A stretch of DNA of 64,000 nucleotides from DAIPKP01 sp964539095 (lineage in GTDB: Bacteria; Synergistota; Synergistia; Synergistales; Aminiphilaceae). The stretch lies in NCBI GenBank assembly GCA_964539095.1, contig CAZIFL010000001.1, forward strand, positions 124,001-188,000, read 5' to 3'. This document shows, piece by piece, positions 8,207-16,780 of this stretch. The number at the start of each line of letters is the position of its first letter. Position 1 is the stretch's first letter. Under the pieces are notes generated by a model. It did no database searches, was not told where the DNA came from, and saw nothing but the letters and a program-made list of their open reading frames with translations. The translations under genes were made by a program, and so were the position numbers.

Positions 8207-8835
8207 TTCACTACTGTAAGGGTGTCGTCACCTCTGCGGAGGTTGATCGGGGACAGATCGTTCTTGAGGTCGGCTCTGTGGGATTTCGGTTTTTCTGTAC
8301 CAAAGCGGTGCTCCAGCTTGCGGAGGAAGGAGAGCCGCTTCTCCTTTTCGTGCATCTTCAGCCCCAGGAGGATGCAGGGTTTATTCTCTTCGGCTTTGCT
8401 GACGAAAAGGAGCGAACCCTTTTCACCATGCTTACCTCGGTTCGGGGGGTGGGAAGCCGGATGGCCATGCTTATCATGGCCTCCCTGCATCTCCAGGAGA
8501 TCCTTGATGCCATAGTGGATTCTCAGGCATCGCTCTTCGCCTCTCTTCCGGGGATAGGGAAAAAAATTTCGGAACGCCTCTGTTTTGAACTCTCTGAAAA
8601 AGTGCATAAAGCTATGGGAGAGGGCGTTATCGGGGTTTCTCAAAGTTCTTCTGAAAGTTCCTCCCACTCTGAAGGTGCTTCCGTACGGCATACCGTTCTT
8701 GAAGCCCTCCTCTCCCTCGGTTTTGCTCGGCGAGAGGCCTTGACAGCTTTGAAGGAGGTTCTTGCTTCGGGGGAGAAAAATTTTGCTGATGAGAGTACGC
8801 TTCTTCACGAAGCTCTTCGGAGGTTACAGCCATGA
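8203..8835 (+). CDS. ruvA: Holliday junction branch migration protein RuvA
   Basis: 210 residues. RuvA forms the tetramer that holds the junction and loads the RuvB motor. The N-terminal OB-fold domain ends near residue 65. Two helix-hairpin-helix motifs follow (TSVRGVGSRMA and ASLPGIGKKISERLC). A serine-rich linker around 145-160 leads to the small C-terminal RuvB-binding domain (LEALLSLGFARREA). The stop overlaps the ruvB start as ATGA. Confidence 0.96.
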   Translation: MIHYCKGVVTSAEVDRGQIVLEVGSVGFRFFCTKAVLQLAEEGEPLLLFVHLQPQEDAGFILFGFADEKERTLFTMLTSVRGVGSRMAMLIMASLHLQEILDAIVDSQASLFASLPGIGKKISERLCFELSEKVHKAMGEGVIGVSQSSSESSSHSEGASVRHTVLEALLSLGFARREALTALKEVLASGEKNFADESTLLHEALRRLQP

Positions 8836-9884
8836 CCTTTTCCGAAGCAGAACAGGATCGTCTTGTAGAAGGTTCTCCTCTTGGATACGAAGAGGAACTT
8901 CTCCCCATACGCCCCCAGGTTCTTCAGGATTTTGTGGGACAGCAGGGGTTGAAGGAGAAGCTTGCCATTTACATCCAAGCAGCAATCCAACGAAAAGAAC
9001 CTCTGGATCACGTGCTTTTTCACGGTCCACCGGGGTTAGGTAAAACGACTCTGGCAGGAATTATTGCCCGTGAGATGGGGGGGGAGATGCGCATTACCTC
9101 GGGACCCGCTCTCGAACGCTCGGGAGATCTGGCTGCGATTCTTTCGAACCTTCAGGAAGGGGATGTTCTCTTTATTGATGAGATCCACAGGCTTCCACCT
9201 CAGGTTGAGGAGATTCTCTATGCGGGAATGGAGGATTTTGCTTTGGATATCGTGGTCGGCAAGGGGCCTTTGGCTCGGACAATTCGACTCTCCCTTCCTC
9301 CCTTTACGCTTATCGGAGCTACCACAAGACTGGGGCTTCTCACGTCTCCTCTCCGGGCCCGATTTGGTATCGTCGAGCAGCTTGATCTCTACACACCCGA
9401 AGATCTTTCAGCCATCGTCATCCGGGCAGCGCAGAAACACAATATCCCAATCCTCGAAGAGGCAGCCTTCGAAATCGGTCGCCGTTCCCGGGGGACTCCC
9501 AGGGTTGCCTTGCGGCTCTTTCGAAGAATTCGTGATATTGCCCAGGTTAAAGGAGAGGGGACAGTTCACCTTGAGGTTGCCAGAAGGGCCTTCGGTATGC
9601 TTGGCATAACCGAGGAGGGGCTTGACGAGGGAGATCGGAAATATCTGGGGGCCATCGTACAGCTTTTTGGAGGCGGCCCCGTGGGGCTTTCTACCCTGGC
9701 TTCCGCTGTAAATGAAGAGCCCCAGACTCTGGAAGACATTTATGAACCCTTCCTGATACGCCAGGGATTTCTGGAAAAAACGCCAAGGGGGAGAAAGGCC
9801 ACAGAGAATGCTTTTTTTCTTTTCTCCATGACGCCTCCTGCTCCTTCCACACCTCCACAACAGACGTTTTCCTGGGAGGATTGA
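8832..9884 (+). CDS. ruvB: Holliday junction branch migration ATPase RuvB
   Basis: 350 residues. RuvB is the AAA+ hexameric motor of branch migration. Walker A GPPGLGKTT, Walker B LFIDEIHRL, sensor 1 IGATTR and the arginine finger region in PLRARFG are all present, followed by the winged-helix domain (GGGPVGLSTLA). The ATG lies inside the ruvA stop. The last codons overlap the next gene as TGATG, continuing the coupled operon. Confidence 0.97.
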   Translation: MTFSEAEQDRLVEGSPLGYEEELLPIRPQVLQDFVGQQGLKEKLAIYIQAAIQRKEPLDHVLFHGPPGLGKTTLAGIIAREMGGEMRITSGPALERSGDLAAILSNLQEGDVLFIDEIHRLPPQVEEILYAGMEDFALDIVVGKGPLARTIRLSLPPFTLIGATTRLGLLTSPLRARFGIVEQLDLYTPEDLSAIVIRAAQKHNIPILEEAAFEIGRRSRGTPRVALRLFRRIRDIAQVKGEGTVHLEVARRAFGMLGITEEGLDEGDRKYLGAIVQLFGGGPVGLSTLASAVNEEPQTLEDIYEPFLIRQGFLEKTPRGRKATENAFFLFSMTPPAPSTPPQQTFSWED

Positions 9885-10141
9885 TGATCCCCTCTCCCGC
9901 GAAAATTTTCACCCTTATCGGGGGGATTTGCATTCTTTCAGGGGTATTCCTGCTTCTCTGGGATTATTTTAACCTTCTCTTTCCCTTGGGGAAACTTCCC
10001 GGAGATATCACCATACGAACCAGGAGATTTGCATTCCTTTTCCCCCTCACATCCATGGTTTTTACGAGTCTTTTTCTTTCGGGGATATCCTGGTTTGCAG
10101 GACTTTTTCGAAAGTATTTTATGGCATCATACACGACATAA
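9884..10141 (+). CDS. DUF2905-family small membrane protein
   Basis: 85 residues. Two hydrophobic segments (about 9-30 and 46-70) flank a conserved PLGKLPGDI turn, which is the hallmark of the DUF2905 family of unknown function. The ATG overlaps the ruvB TGA, and the ribosome site GGGAGGA (9874-9880) lies in the end of ruvB. In many genomes such a gene sits directly after ruvB, as here. Confidence 0.8.
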   Translation: MIPSPAKIFTLIGGICILSGVFLLLWDYFNLLFPLGKLPGDITIRTRRFAFLFPLTSMVFTSLFLSGISWFAGLFRKYFMASYTT

Positions 10142-10157
10142 GGAAGGAGCTTTTTGC

Positions 10158-11516
10158 ATGATTTTTTATCGGAAAGGACAAGCCCCGTCTCCGTATGCCT
10201 TTTTTGTTCTCCCGCTCTTTATCTTTCTCTTTCTTTTCCTCACCGGGGAAGCTTTTGGAGAGACCTTGAGGGTTGGCGTGGCTCTGAATGTAAAGATAGG
10301 CACTCTCTCGTCGTCTCAAGCCTATACGCTGGTGGACGCACAGGGAAAGCGTCACTCTCTTTCAGGCTCCGCTCCTGTAAAGTACCTTAAGGGAAATTCT
10401 GTGGAGATAAAGGGCAAGGTGCTCTCTCTTCCGGTAAAGATTCAGGGAAAGGCTCCTGTGGCCTGGGGAAGCCACCCCTACCGGGGATCCCTTGAGCTGC
10501 GGCAAGCTTCTTCAGGAATTTCCGTGATAAACGTGATTGATGTCGAAACGTATCTTCGCGGGGTTTTGAAGATGGAGGCAAACCCTGAATGGCCTCAGGA
10601 GGTTCTTAAGGCGCAGGCGGTGGTGGCTCGAACCTATGCGGTGTCACATAAGGGGAGGCATGGTGCCGAAGGTTTTGATATTTGCGCTCTCCCTCATTGT
10701 CAGGTTTATAGAGGGATCAATGCAGAGGATCCTCGATGCGACAAGGCCATTCAGGCTACCAAGGGGATGACTCTTGTCTATCAGGGAAAATATGCACTTA
10801 CTCCGTATCATTCTGATAGCGGAGGGAGTACTGCGGATGTCCGGGATGTATGGGGCGGCTCGGTCCCCTACCTTTTGCCCCGCCAGGAACCCCTTACATA
10901 CACCTCTCCCTACTCTTCCTGGGAGCTTTCTCTTTCCCCCCGGCAAGTTCAAGAGGCACTGCAAAAAATGGGATTCTCCGTGGGCGAAGTCTACTCCATG
11001 CAGGTGGGAACCCGTGATTCTTACGGACGGGCGATAACTCTCCAATTTTCCGGAAGCTCCGGAAGTAAGAGCGTTTCTGCCCACCGTTTCCGCATGGCGT
11101 TGGGGAGTGACGTTCTGAGGAGCACCAACTTTCAGGTGCGCTCTTCGGGAAATATCCCGATTCCGTCACAACCTTCTGCTGCAGGTACTATTTCTTTTAA
11201 GGAACAGCAAGAACTTTCTCTTATGACCCAGCAGGGCGTTTTTTCCACGGAAGAACTTATGGACATGCTCCTGCACCCCGAGAAACAGCGGACCTATCTC
11301 GAAAAGAAGCGCAAAGGGATTCCCGCTCCTGGAACAGCTACAGGAGGAAATATCCCTTCCACGAGGGCGGGTGGATTCCATCTTTCCGGAAAGGGGTGGG
11401 GGCATGGAGTGGGGCTCTCGCAGTGGGGAGCTAGGGCTCTTGCCGAACAGGGATGGGGTTGGGAAAAGATTCTGAATCACTATTATCCGGGAACCTCTAT
11501 CAAGAAAGTGAAATGA
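10158..11516 (+). CDS. SpoIID/LytB domain protein (secreted or membrane-anchored)
   Basis: 452 residues. A hydrophobic signal segment at about 13-35 ends near AFGETLRVG. The SpoIID domain follows, with YLRGVLKMEANPEWP, AQAVVARTYA, CQVYRG and the closing GWGHGVGLSQWGARALA motif. In spore formers SpoIID is a lytic transglycosylase that cleaves peptidoglycan lacking stem peptides; LytB-type relatives enhance amidases. About 75 residues between the two conserved blocks (near 335-415) are an insertion. The ATG at 10158 has AAGGAAGGA upstream. Its position between ruvB and queA suggests a vegetative wall-remodelling role. Confidence 0.85.
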   Translation: MIFYRKGQAPSPYAFFVLPLFIFLFLFLTGEAFGETLRVGVALNVKIGTLSSSQAYTLVDAQGKRHSLSGSAPVKYLKGNSVEIKGKVLSLPVKIQGKAPVAWGSHPYRGSLELRQASSGISVINVIDVETYLRGVLKMEANPEWPQEVLKAQAVVARTYAVSHKGRHGAEGFDICALPHCQVYRGINAEDPRCDKAIQATKGMTLVYQGKYALTPYHSDSGGSTADVRDVWGGSVPYLLPRQEPLTYTSPYSSWELSLSPRQVQEALQKMGFSVGEVYSMQVGTRDSYGRAITLQFSGSSGSKSVSAHRFRMALGSDVLRSTNFQVRSSGNIPIPSQPSAAGTISFKEQQELSLMTQQGVFSTEELMDMLLHPEKQRTYLEKKRKGIPAPGTATGGNIPSTRAGGFHLSGKGWGHGVGLSQWGARALAEQGWGWEKILNHYYPGTSIKKVK

Positions 11517-11528
11517 GAACGGGGTAAG

Positions 11529-12581
11529 ATGGCGCATATGAACAACAATCTCTTTCAGGCAAAAAGCTACGCTTTTGAACTGCCTCAAGACCGTATCGCT
11601 CAAAATCCCGCATCTCCCCGGGATACATCAAAGCTTCTCGTGCTTGAAAGAAAAACCGGAGCGATACAGCACCGACAATTTTTCGAGATGGGAAACTTTC
11701 TCCATTCCGGAGATCTTCTTGTCTTCAACGATACAAAAGTTCTTGCAGCTCGACTCTTCGGAGAGAAGGAGGAGAGCCGGGGGAGAGTGGAAATTTTTCT
11801 CCTCCATCCCTTGGAAAAGGCGCCTCATCGGTGGGAAGCGCTGGTACGCCCCGGGAAAAAACTGAAGAAGCCCACCCGGGTTCTTTTAGATGGGGGTGTG
11901 GCTGTTACGGTCTTCCCCTCTTCTTCCGAGGGCGGGCTTAGGGTGGTGGAGTTCCCTGAAAAACTGGAGATGCACCCTTTTCTTGAGAGGTGCGGCGTGG
12001 TCCCTCTGCCCCCCTACATTACCGAATCGCAGGCGAAGGATGAGCAGTACCAGACTATCTATGCCCGTGAACTCGGTTCCGTTGCAGCTCCTACGGCTGG
12101 GCTTCACTTTACGGAAAACCTCTTGGCGGAGCTTCGACAGAAGGGAATTTCTCTGGCGTTTCTTACACTGCACATAGGGTTGGGAACCTTCCGCCCCGTG
12201 CAGACCGAGGATATTCGGGAACATCTCATGCACGAGGAACACTTCGAGATTGCTCCCGCCACGATAAAGGCCGTGGAGGAGACAAAAAAACGGAACGGAA
12301 GGGTTATCGCTGTAGGAACCACTGCGGTGCGGAGTCTTGAAACCGCCGGTGTTTCAGGAACCCTGCAGCCCGGAAAGGGAAAATCCCGCCTTTTTATCTA
12401 CCCGGGATACTCCTTTCGGATCGTTGACGGTATGATTACTAATTTTCATCTTCCGCAGAGCACCCTTCTCATGCTGGTCTCCGCTTTTGGAGGATACCAT
12501 AACGTTTTGGAAGCATATCAGGAGGCGGTGCAGAGGAACTATCGCTTTTATTCCTTTGGAGATGCTATGATGATTCTGTAG
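11529..12581 (+). CDS. queA: S-adenosylmethionine:tRNA ribosyltransferase-isomerase QueA
   Basis: 350 residues. QueA transfers the ribosyl part of SAM to preQ1 in tRNA to make epoxyqueuosine. Family landmarks are YAFELPQDRIAQNPASPRD near the N-terminus, FNDTKVLAARL, VAAPTAGLHFT, GLGTFRPV and the NFHLPQSTLLMLVSAF segment. ATG 11529 follows GGGGTAAG; a second ATG at 11538 is an alternative. It belongs to the ruv-spoIID-queA run and is the last gene before a 61-base gap. Confidence 0.96.
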   Translation: MAHMNNNLFQAKSYAFELPQDRIAQNPASPRDTSKLLVLERKTGAIQHRQFFEMGNFLHSGDLLVFNDTKVLAARLFGEKEESRGRVEIFLLHPLEKAPHRWEALVRPGKKLKKPTRVLLDGGVAVTVFPSSSEGGLRVVEFPEKLEMHPFLERCGVVPLPPYITESQAKDEQYQTIYARELGSVAAPTAGLHFTENLLAELRQKGISLAFLTLHIGLGTFRPVQTEDIREHLMHEEHFEIAPATIKAVEETKKRNGRVIAVGTTAVRSLETAGVSGTLQPGKGKSRLFIYPGYSFRIVDGMITNFHLPQSTLLMLVSAFGGYHNVLEAYQEAVQRNYRFYSFGDAMMIL

Positions 12582-12642
12582 ATAGAGCGAGCCTCTGGAA
12601 GAATCTCGGTTTTTTACAGTTACTGAAGAGAGGAGGATCTTT

Positions 12643-13455
12643 ATGTGGATTTGGGCGTCTGTCGCACCCCACCCTCCTATTGTGGTCCCTGAAGTGGGAG
12701 GGGGGAGAGAGGGAGAGGCACAGGATACCATCCAGGCTTTTCTCAATCTGGGGGAGGCGCTGTCTTCCCCGGAACTTCTGGTGCTTCTCTCTCCCCATGC
12801 CTCTTTTGTCCCCGGCAAAATCTTTCTGGGAGTTGCCGAAACATACGAGGGCTCTTTTCGAGATTTCGGAGCCCCTTCGGTAGCTCTTAAAACTTTGGGT
12901 TTTCCCGAAGCCTTGCCCCTTCTTGAAAAGATCTTTCAAGCGGAGGGGGTTCCCTGTAAAACTTTCTCCCAATCCCGGATGGAGTTGGATCACGGATGTC
13001 TGGTTCCTCTCTACTATCTTTCCCGACTCTGGCAAGCCCTTCCTCCCCTCATCGTCATGAACCCTGTGGGACTTTCCCCTCGGGAAGCCTATGACGCGGG
13101 AAAAGCGCTTGCTCATTTCCTTCCTGAGAAAAAATGGGGACTTCTCGCAAGCGGCGATCTTTCTCATGGGGTTACTCCTTCCGCTCCCGGAAGATACCAC
13201 CCTTGGGGAAAACGTTTTGACCAGATGGTGGTGGCATCTCTCAAAGAAGGAGAGAGCCTCCCTTTGAGAGATCTCTCCCCGGAAGAGCGAAGGGATGCTC
13301 AGGAATGTGGCCTCGCTTCGGTGCTCTGTGCTTTGGGGCTTACGGGAGATCTTCCCTTTCGTGTGCTCAGTTACGAAGCTCCCTTTGGGGTGGGGTACTG
13401 TGTGGCGTATCGTAAAGCTCCGGAGGTCTCTTCCCGGAATGAAGGAGGGGTGTGA
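12643..13455 (+). CDS. LigB-like (class III extradiol dioxygenase fold) protein of an AmmeMemoRadiSam cluster
   Basis: 270 residues. Motifs of the LigB fold are visible: APHPP near residue 9 with a metal-type histidine, LLSPHASF, LDHGCLVPL and ASGDLSHG. True dioxygenases use Fe(II), but the human relative Memo and other members of this fold have no proven ring-cleavage role. In many bacteria this domain is fused to AMMECR1; here AMMECR1 is a separate gene one base after the stop. The ribosome site GAGAGGAGG precedes ATG 12643. The reaction is unknown; a redox or metal-dependent role with the radical SAM partner is inferred. Confidence 0.85.
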   Translation: MWIWASVAPHPPIVVPEVGGGREGEAQDTIQAFLNLGEALSSPELLVLLSPHASFVPGKIFLGVAETYEGSFRDFGAPSVALKTLGFPEALPLLEKIFQAEGVPCKTFSQSRMELDHGCLVPLYYLSRLWQALPPLIVMNPVGLSPREAYDAGKALAHFLPEKKWGLLASGDLSHGVTPSAPGRYHPWGKRFDQMVVASLKEGESLPLRDLSPEERRDAQECGLASVLCALGLTGDLPFRVLSYEAPFGVGYCVAYRKAPEVSSRNEGGV

Positions 13456-13456
13456 G

Positions 13457-14029
13457 ATGCATCGTGACGATGCCTTTTCTCAGAAGACTCTTCATCCTTT
13501 TTCCTATCCTCGCCTTGCCCGGCATGCGGTGGTTCACTATCTTCAGAATCAGCAGATGCTTCAGACTTCTGAGGCCTTTGCCCTCCTGGATAAAGAGGTT
13601 CCGGAGCTTCGCCTTCAAAAGGCTTGCTTTGTCTCCATAAAGAATCTGGATGGAGATCTTCGGGGCTGTATAGGAACCCTTTCCCCCTGCTACCCCTCTC
13701 TCATGGAGGAACTTATCGCCAATGCTATGGCTGCGGCCTTTCGGGATCCACGTTTTCCTCCGATTCGGGAACTGGAACTTCCTTCCCTCCTTTTTTCCTG
13801 CGATCTTCTGGAACCTCCGCAAGCGACTACCTTCGACGCTCTGGATCCTCAAGTTCTGGGGGTAATTGTCTCCCAGGGGAGTCGAAGAGGGGTACTTCTT
13901 CCCAATCTTGAGGGGATTGATACTCCCCGGCAACAGGTAGAGATCGCCATGAGAAAGGCAGGAATTTTCGAAACATCTCTGGAAAATCTTCACCTCATGT
14001 CCTTTCGGGTACAACGCTATGAGGAATAG
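13457..14029 (+). CDS. amrA: AMMECR1-domain protein (AmmeMemoRadiSam system protein A)
   Basis: 190 residues covering one full AMMECR1 domain, including the family signature LRGCIGTL with its conserved cysteine, followed by NAMAAAFRDPRFPP and EISL-type strands. The function is unknown in any domain of life; the human gene is linked to a developmental syndrome. I chose ATG 13457, one base after the upstream TGA with GGAGGGG before it; the frame is open further upstream but only as an overlap with the LigB-like gene. The end overlaps the radical SAM gene by 11 bases. Confidence 0.9.
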   Translation: MHRDDAFSQKTLHPFSYPRLARHAVVHYLQNQQMLQTSEAFALLDKEVPELRLQKACFVSIKNLDGDLRGCIGTLSPCYPSLMEELIANAMAAAFRDPRFPPIRELELPSLLFSCDLLEPPQATTFDALDPQVLGVIVSQGSRRGVLLPNLEGIDTPRQQVEIAMRKAGIFETSLENLHLMSFRVQRYEE

Positions 14030-15071
14030 GCTTTTTTCTCGTAAAGAGCATTCCTCCGAAGCAGAGAGTTCATCCTTTCAGCGTGCCTCCTGGTGGCATT
14101 GGGAAGAAGAGGATGTCCTGTGCGATCTCTGTGTCCGCCACTGCCGTATCTCTCCTGGAAAAACCGGCTTCTGCGGTGTCCGAAAGCATATTCCCATGCA
14201 GGGACTGGAGTCTCTCGTTTACGGAAGGCCTCTCGCCCTGGCAGTTGATCCTGTGGAGAAAAAACCGCTGTATCACTATTTTCCAGGCTCCTCTGTCCTC
14301 TCCCTGGGTACCCGAGGGTGTACCATGCACTGTCCCTACTGCCAGAATTATCGGCTCGTTTCTGCTCCTCTCCCGTTGCCGAATGAGAAGGCGTATACTC
14401 CCCGGGATGTGCTGGCAGGAGGAGTGGAGCAGGGGATCTCTCTTCTCGCCTTTACATACAATGAACCCACGGTATGGTATGAATATCTTCGGGAGTGCCT
14501 CGAACTATGGAATGAACATGAGGGTTGCCACGGTATTCTCATAACTAACGGCCAAATGGAACAGAAACCCCTTCGAGAACTGGCTCCTCTCCTCGGGGCG
14601 TGTAATGTTGATATCAAATCTTTCAACGAAGAGCAGTATAAAAACCCCCTGGGAGGCTCTCTTGCCCAGGCAAAGCGTTTTGTGGAGATTCTGCTGGAAG
14701 AGGGGGTGCACGTAGAAATTACCTGGCTTGTTGTCCCCGGAATCAATACGGAAGAGAGCTTCTTTCGCTCCTGTATTCGGTGGATTGCCTCCCTCTCTTC
14801 TTTCATTCCGCTTCACATCACCCGTGCCTTTCCCGCTCATAACTGGAACGGCCCCCCTCCTTCGCTGGAACTCCTTTACTGTTTGCGTCAGGAAGCCCGG
14901 GAAGAGCTTGCCTACGTATACCTTGGAAATACAGGATCCGTGGAATCCACCTCATGCCATAATTGCAAGAATGACATTGTGAAACGTTCGTGCTATAATG
15001 CTTTAGAACTTGAAATAAGTAAAGAAGGAAAGTGCCTCTTTTGTGGAACTCCCACACACGTGATTGTGTGA
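14019..15071 (+). CDS. amrS: AmmeMemoRadiSam system radical SAM enzyme
   Basis: 350 residues. The radical SAM cluster is Cys101, Cys105 and Cys108 (CTMHCPYC). Before it lies an N-terminal cysteine set (C35, C38, C42, C52) typical of this PflA-related group. C-terminal cysteines (CHNCKND, then CLFCGTP) could hold a second metal centre. It resembles pyruvate formate-lyase activating enzymes, but the family always travels with AMMECR1 and Memo/LigB proteins, so its substrate is probably one of the partners or a product they handle. The 11-base overlap with amrA implies coupled translation. Confidence 0.9.
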   Translation: MRNRLFSRKEHSSEAESSSFQRASWWHWEEEDVLCDLCVRHCRISPGKTGFCGVRKHIPMQGLESLVYGRPLALAVDPVEKKPLYHYFPGSSVLSLGTRGCTMHCPYCQNYRLVSAPLPLPNEKAYTPRDVLAGGVEQGISLLAFTYNEPTVWYEYLRECLELWNEHEGCHGILITNGQMEQKPLRELAPLLGACNVDIKSFNEEQYKNPLGGSLAQAKRFVEILLEEGVHVEITWLVVPGINTEESFFRSCIRWIASLSSFIPLHITRAFPAHNWNGPPPSLELLYCLRQEAREELAYVYLGNTGSVESTSCHNCKNDIVKRSCYNALELEISKEGKCLFCGTPTHVIV

Positions 15072-15076
15072 GTTTT

Positions 15077-15096
15077 CCTCCGGGAGGCGTTTTTTT
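15077..15096 (+). terminator. Weak terminator or attenuator between amrS and hutH
   Basis: A short 4-bp GC hairpin (CCTC/GAGG at 15078-15087) is followed by seven T at 15090-15096. The stem is short, so leakage into the hut genes is likely. Confidence 0.35.
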
Positions 15097-15126
15097 AGAA
15101 AGCAGATCCGAGGAGGTTGATAACGA

Positions 15127-16656
15127 ATGGAAGGAAAGACAATTCTGCTTAACGGGCACTCTCTCTCTCTTGAGGATGTATATAATGTTGCGAGAAGAGG
15201 CTATGGGGTTCGCCTTGATCCGGGGGCTGTAGCGCTTGTACAGCGGGGAGCGGAAAAAGTCGCTTCCTGGGTACGGGAAGAGAAGAGTATTTATGGCATT
15301 ACCACGGGCTTCGGGGATCTTTCGTCTATCGTTATTCCGAAAGATCAGAGCCGGCAGCTTCAGACAAACCTCTTGCTCAGCCACGCCTGCGGCACCGGAG
15401 AATACTTTCCCGAAGATGTGGTGCGGGCCATCATGCTCCTGCGCATCAACACGCTTACCCGAGGTTTTTCTGGTATCAGTCTCCCCACCCTGGAACGTCT
15501 CGTGGAGTATCTCAACAGGGGTATTCACCCTCTGATTCCTTCGCAGGGATCTGTGGGAGCCAGCGGAGATTTATGTCCTCTCTCTCATGTAGCTATTACG
15601 CTTCTCGGATATGGCAGGGTGCGCTATCAGGGAAAAGAGCAGGACACTATGGATCTGCTTTCTTCCCTTGGCATGGAGCCCATTGCCCTGCAGCCCAAGG
15701 AGGGATTGGCCCTTAACAACGGCACCCAGGCTCTTACCGCTGTGGGAGCTTTGGCTCTCGGGGATGCCCTGCTTCTTGCCAAAACTGCGGATGTGGCGGC
15801 GGCCCTCTCTCTTGAGGCCCTTCATGGAGTTCCGTATGCTTTTGATCCCCGGACACATGATCTTCGGCCGCACTTAGGCCAGAAACTGGTAGCCTCGAAT
15901 ATGCGCAAGCTTATCGAAGGTTCTCAGATTATAGAGAAATACAAACATGATCGTGTACAGGATGCCTACTCGCTCCGCTGCGTTCCGCAAGTTCACGGGG
16001 CTTCCCGTGACGCTTTTGAGTACGTAAAGCAGAAAATTCAGATAGAGATCAATTCCGTTACGGATAACCCCCTTATCTTTGCAGCGGATGAAGAAGCCTT
16101 GAGTGGCGGTAACTTCCACGGTCAGCCTATAGCCATAGCCATGGACTTTTTTGCTATCGCCGCGGCGGAGCTTGGAAGCATTTCCGAACGGAGAACTGCA
16201 CGGTTGGTAGATCACAAACTCTCGGGACTTCCCCCCTTTCTGGTGAACAAGAGCGGGCTTAATAGCGGGTTTATGATCCCCCAGTATGTCTCTGCAGCCC
16301 TTGTTTCGGAGAACAAAGTTCTCTGCCATCCCTCCAGCGTGGACTCCATCCCTACCTCCGCAAACCAGGAAGATCACGTATCCATGGGGATGTACTCTTC
16401 TCGAAAAGCTGCTACTATTGTGGAAAACGTGCGGAAGGTTCTCGCTATTGAGCTTTTTTCTGCTGCTCAGGGTCTGGAATTCTCGAGGCCTCTTCTTGCT
16501 GGCAAGGGAACCCAAGCAGCCTACGAGAGAATCCGCCAAGAGATCCCTCCCGTGGAGGAAGATCGATATCTTCATCCCGATATTCTCTCTCTGATTTCTC
16601 TCGTAGAAAAAGGGGCCATCCTCCAAGCGGTGGAAGATGTTGTTGGGAGCCTCTAA
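15127..16656 (+). CDS. hutH: Histidine ammonia-lyase
   Basis: 509 residues. It eliminates ammonia from histidine to give urocanate, the first step of histidine degradation. The triad Ala145-Ser146-Gly147 in VGASGDLCPLSH forms the MIO electrophile. YGITTGFGDLS, the NNGTQA segment and SVDSIPTSANQEDHVSMG are further family marks. A GAGGAGG site lies before ATG 15127. ftcD and hutI follow; no urocanase gene is present in the window. Confidence 0.97.
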   Translation: MEGKTILLNGHSLSLEDVYNVARRGYGVRLDPGAVALVQRGAEKVASWVREEKSIYGITTGFGDLSSIVIPKDQSRQLQTNLLLSHACGTGEYFPEDVVRAIMLLRINTLTRGFSGISLPTLERLVEYLNRGIHPLIPSQGSVGASGDLCPLSHVAITLLGYGRVRYQGKEQDTMDLLSSLGMEPIALQPKEGLALNNGTQALTAVGALALGDALLLAKTADVAAALSLEALHGVPYAFDPRTHDLRPHLGQKLVASNMRKLIEGSQIIEKYKHDRVQDAYSLRCVPQVHGASRDAFEYVKQKIQIEINSVTDNPLIFAADEEALSGGNFHGQPIAIAMDFFAIAAAELGSISERRTARLVDHKLSGLPPFLVNKSGLNSGFMIPQYVSAALVSENKVLCHPSSVDSIPTSANQEDHVSMGMYSSRKAATIVENVRKVLAIELFSAAQGLEFSRPLLAGKGTQAAYERIRQEIPPVEEDRYLHPDILSLISLVEKGAILQAVEDVVGSL

Positions 16657-16722
16657 GCCTGAACGAAATATTTAGTGTGAAAATAAAAACGTATGACAAG
16701 AGGCATTAGAGGAAGAAGGGCG

Positions 16723-16763
16723 CTTTTCCGGTTTTCAAAAAAGCCGAAAAGAGTTTTATTTTA
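16723..16763 (+). terminator. Hairpin with T-rich tail between hutH and ftcD
   Basis: An imperfect stem of about 12 bp (CTTTTCCGGTTTT against AAAGCCGAAAAG, one bulge and one G-U pair) runs from about 16723 to 16750 and is followed by GAGTTTTATTTTA. It could act as a partial terminator or processing site that sets hutH apart from ftcD-hutI. Confidence 0.45.
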
Positions 16764-16780
16764 ATGGAGGTCGTGTTGCT

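Noticed and set aside
12582..12642. Possible terminator between queA and the LigB-like gene (CGAG/CTCG before six T)
   Set aside because: Only four base pairs with a long loop; too weak to call.
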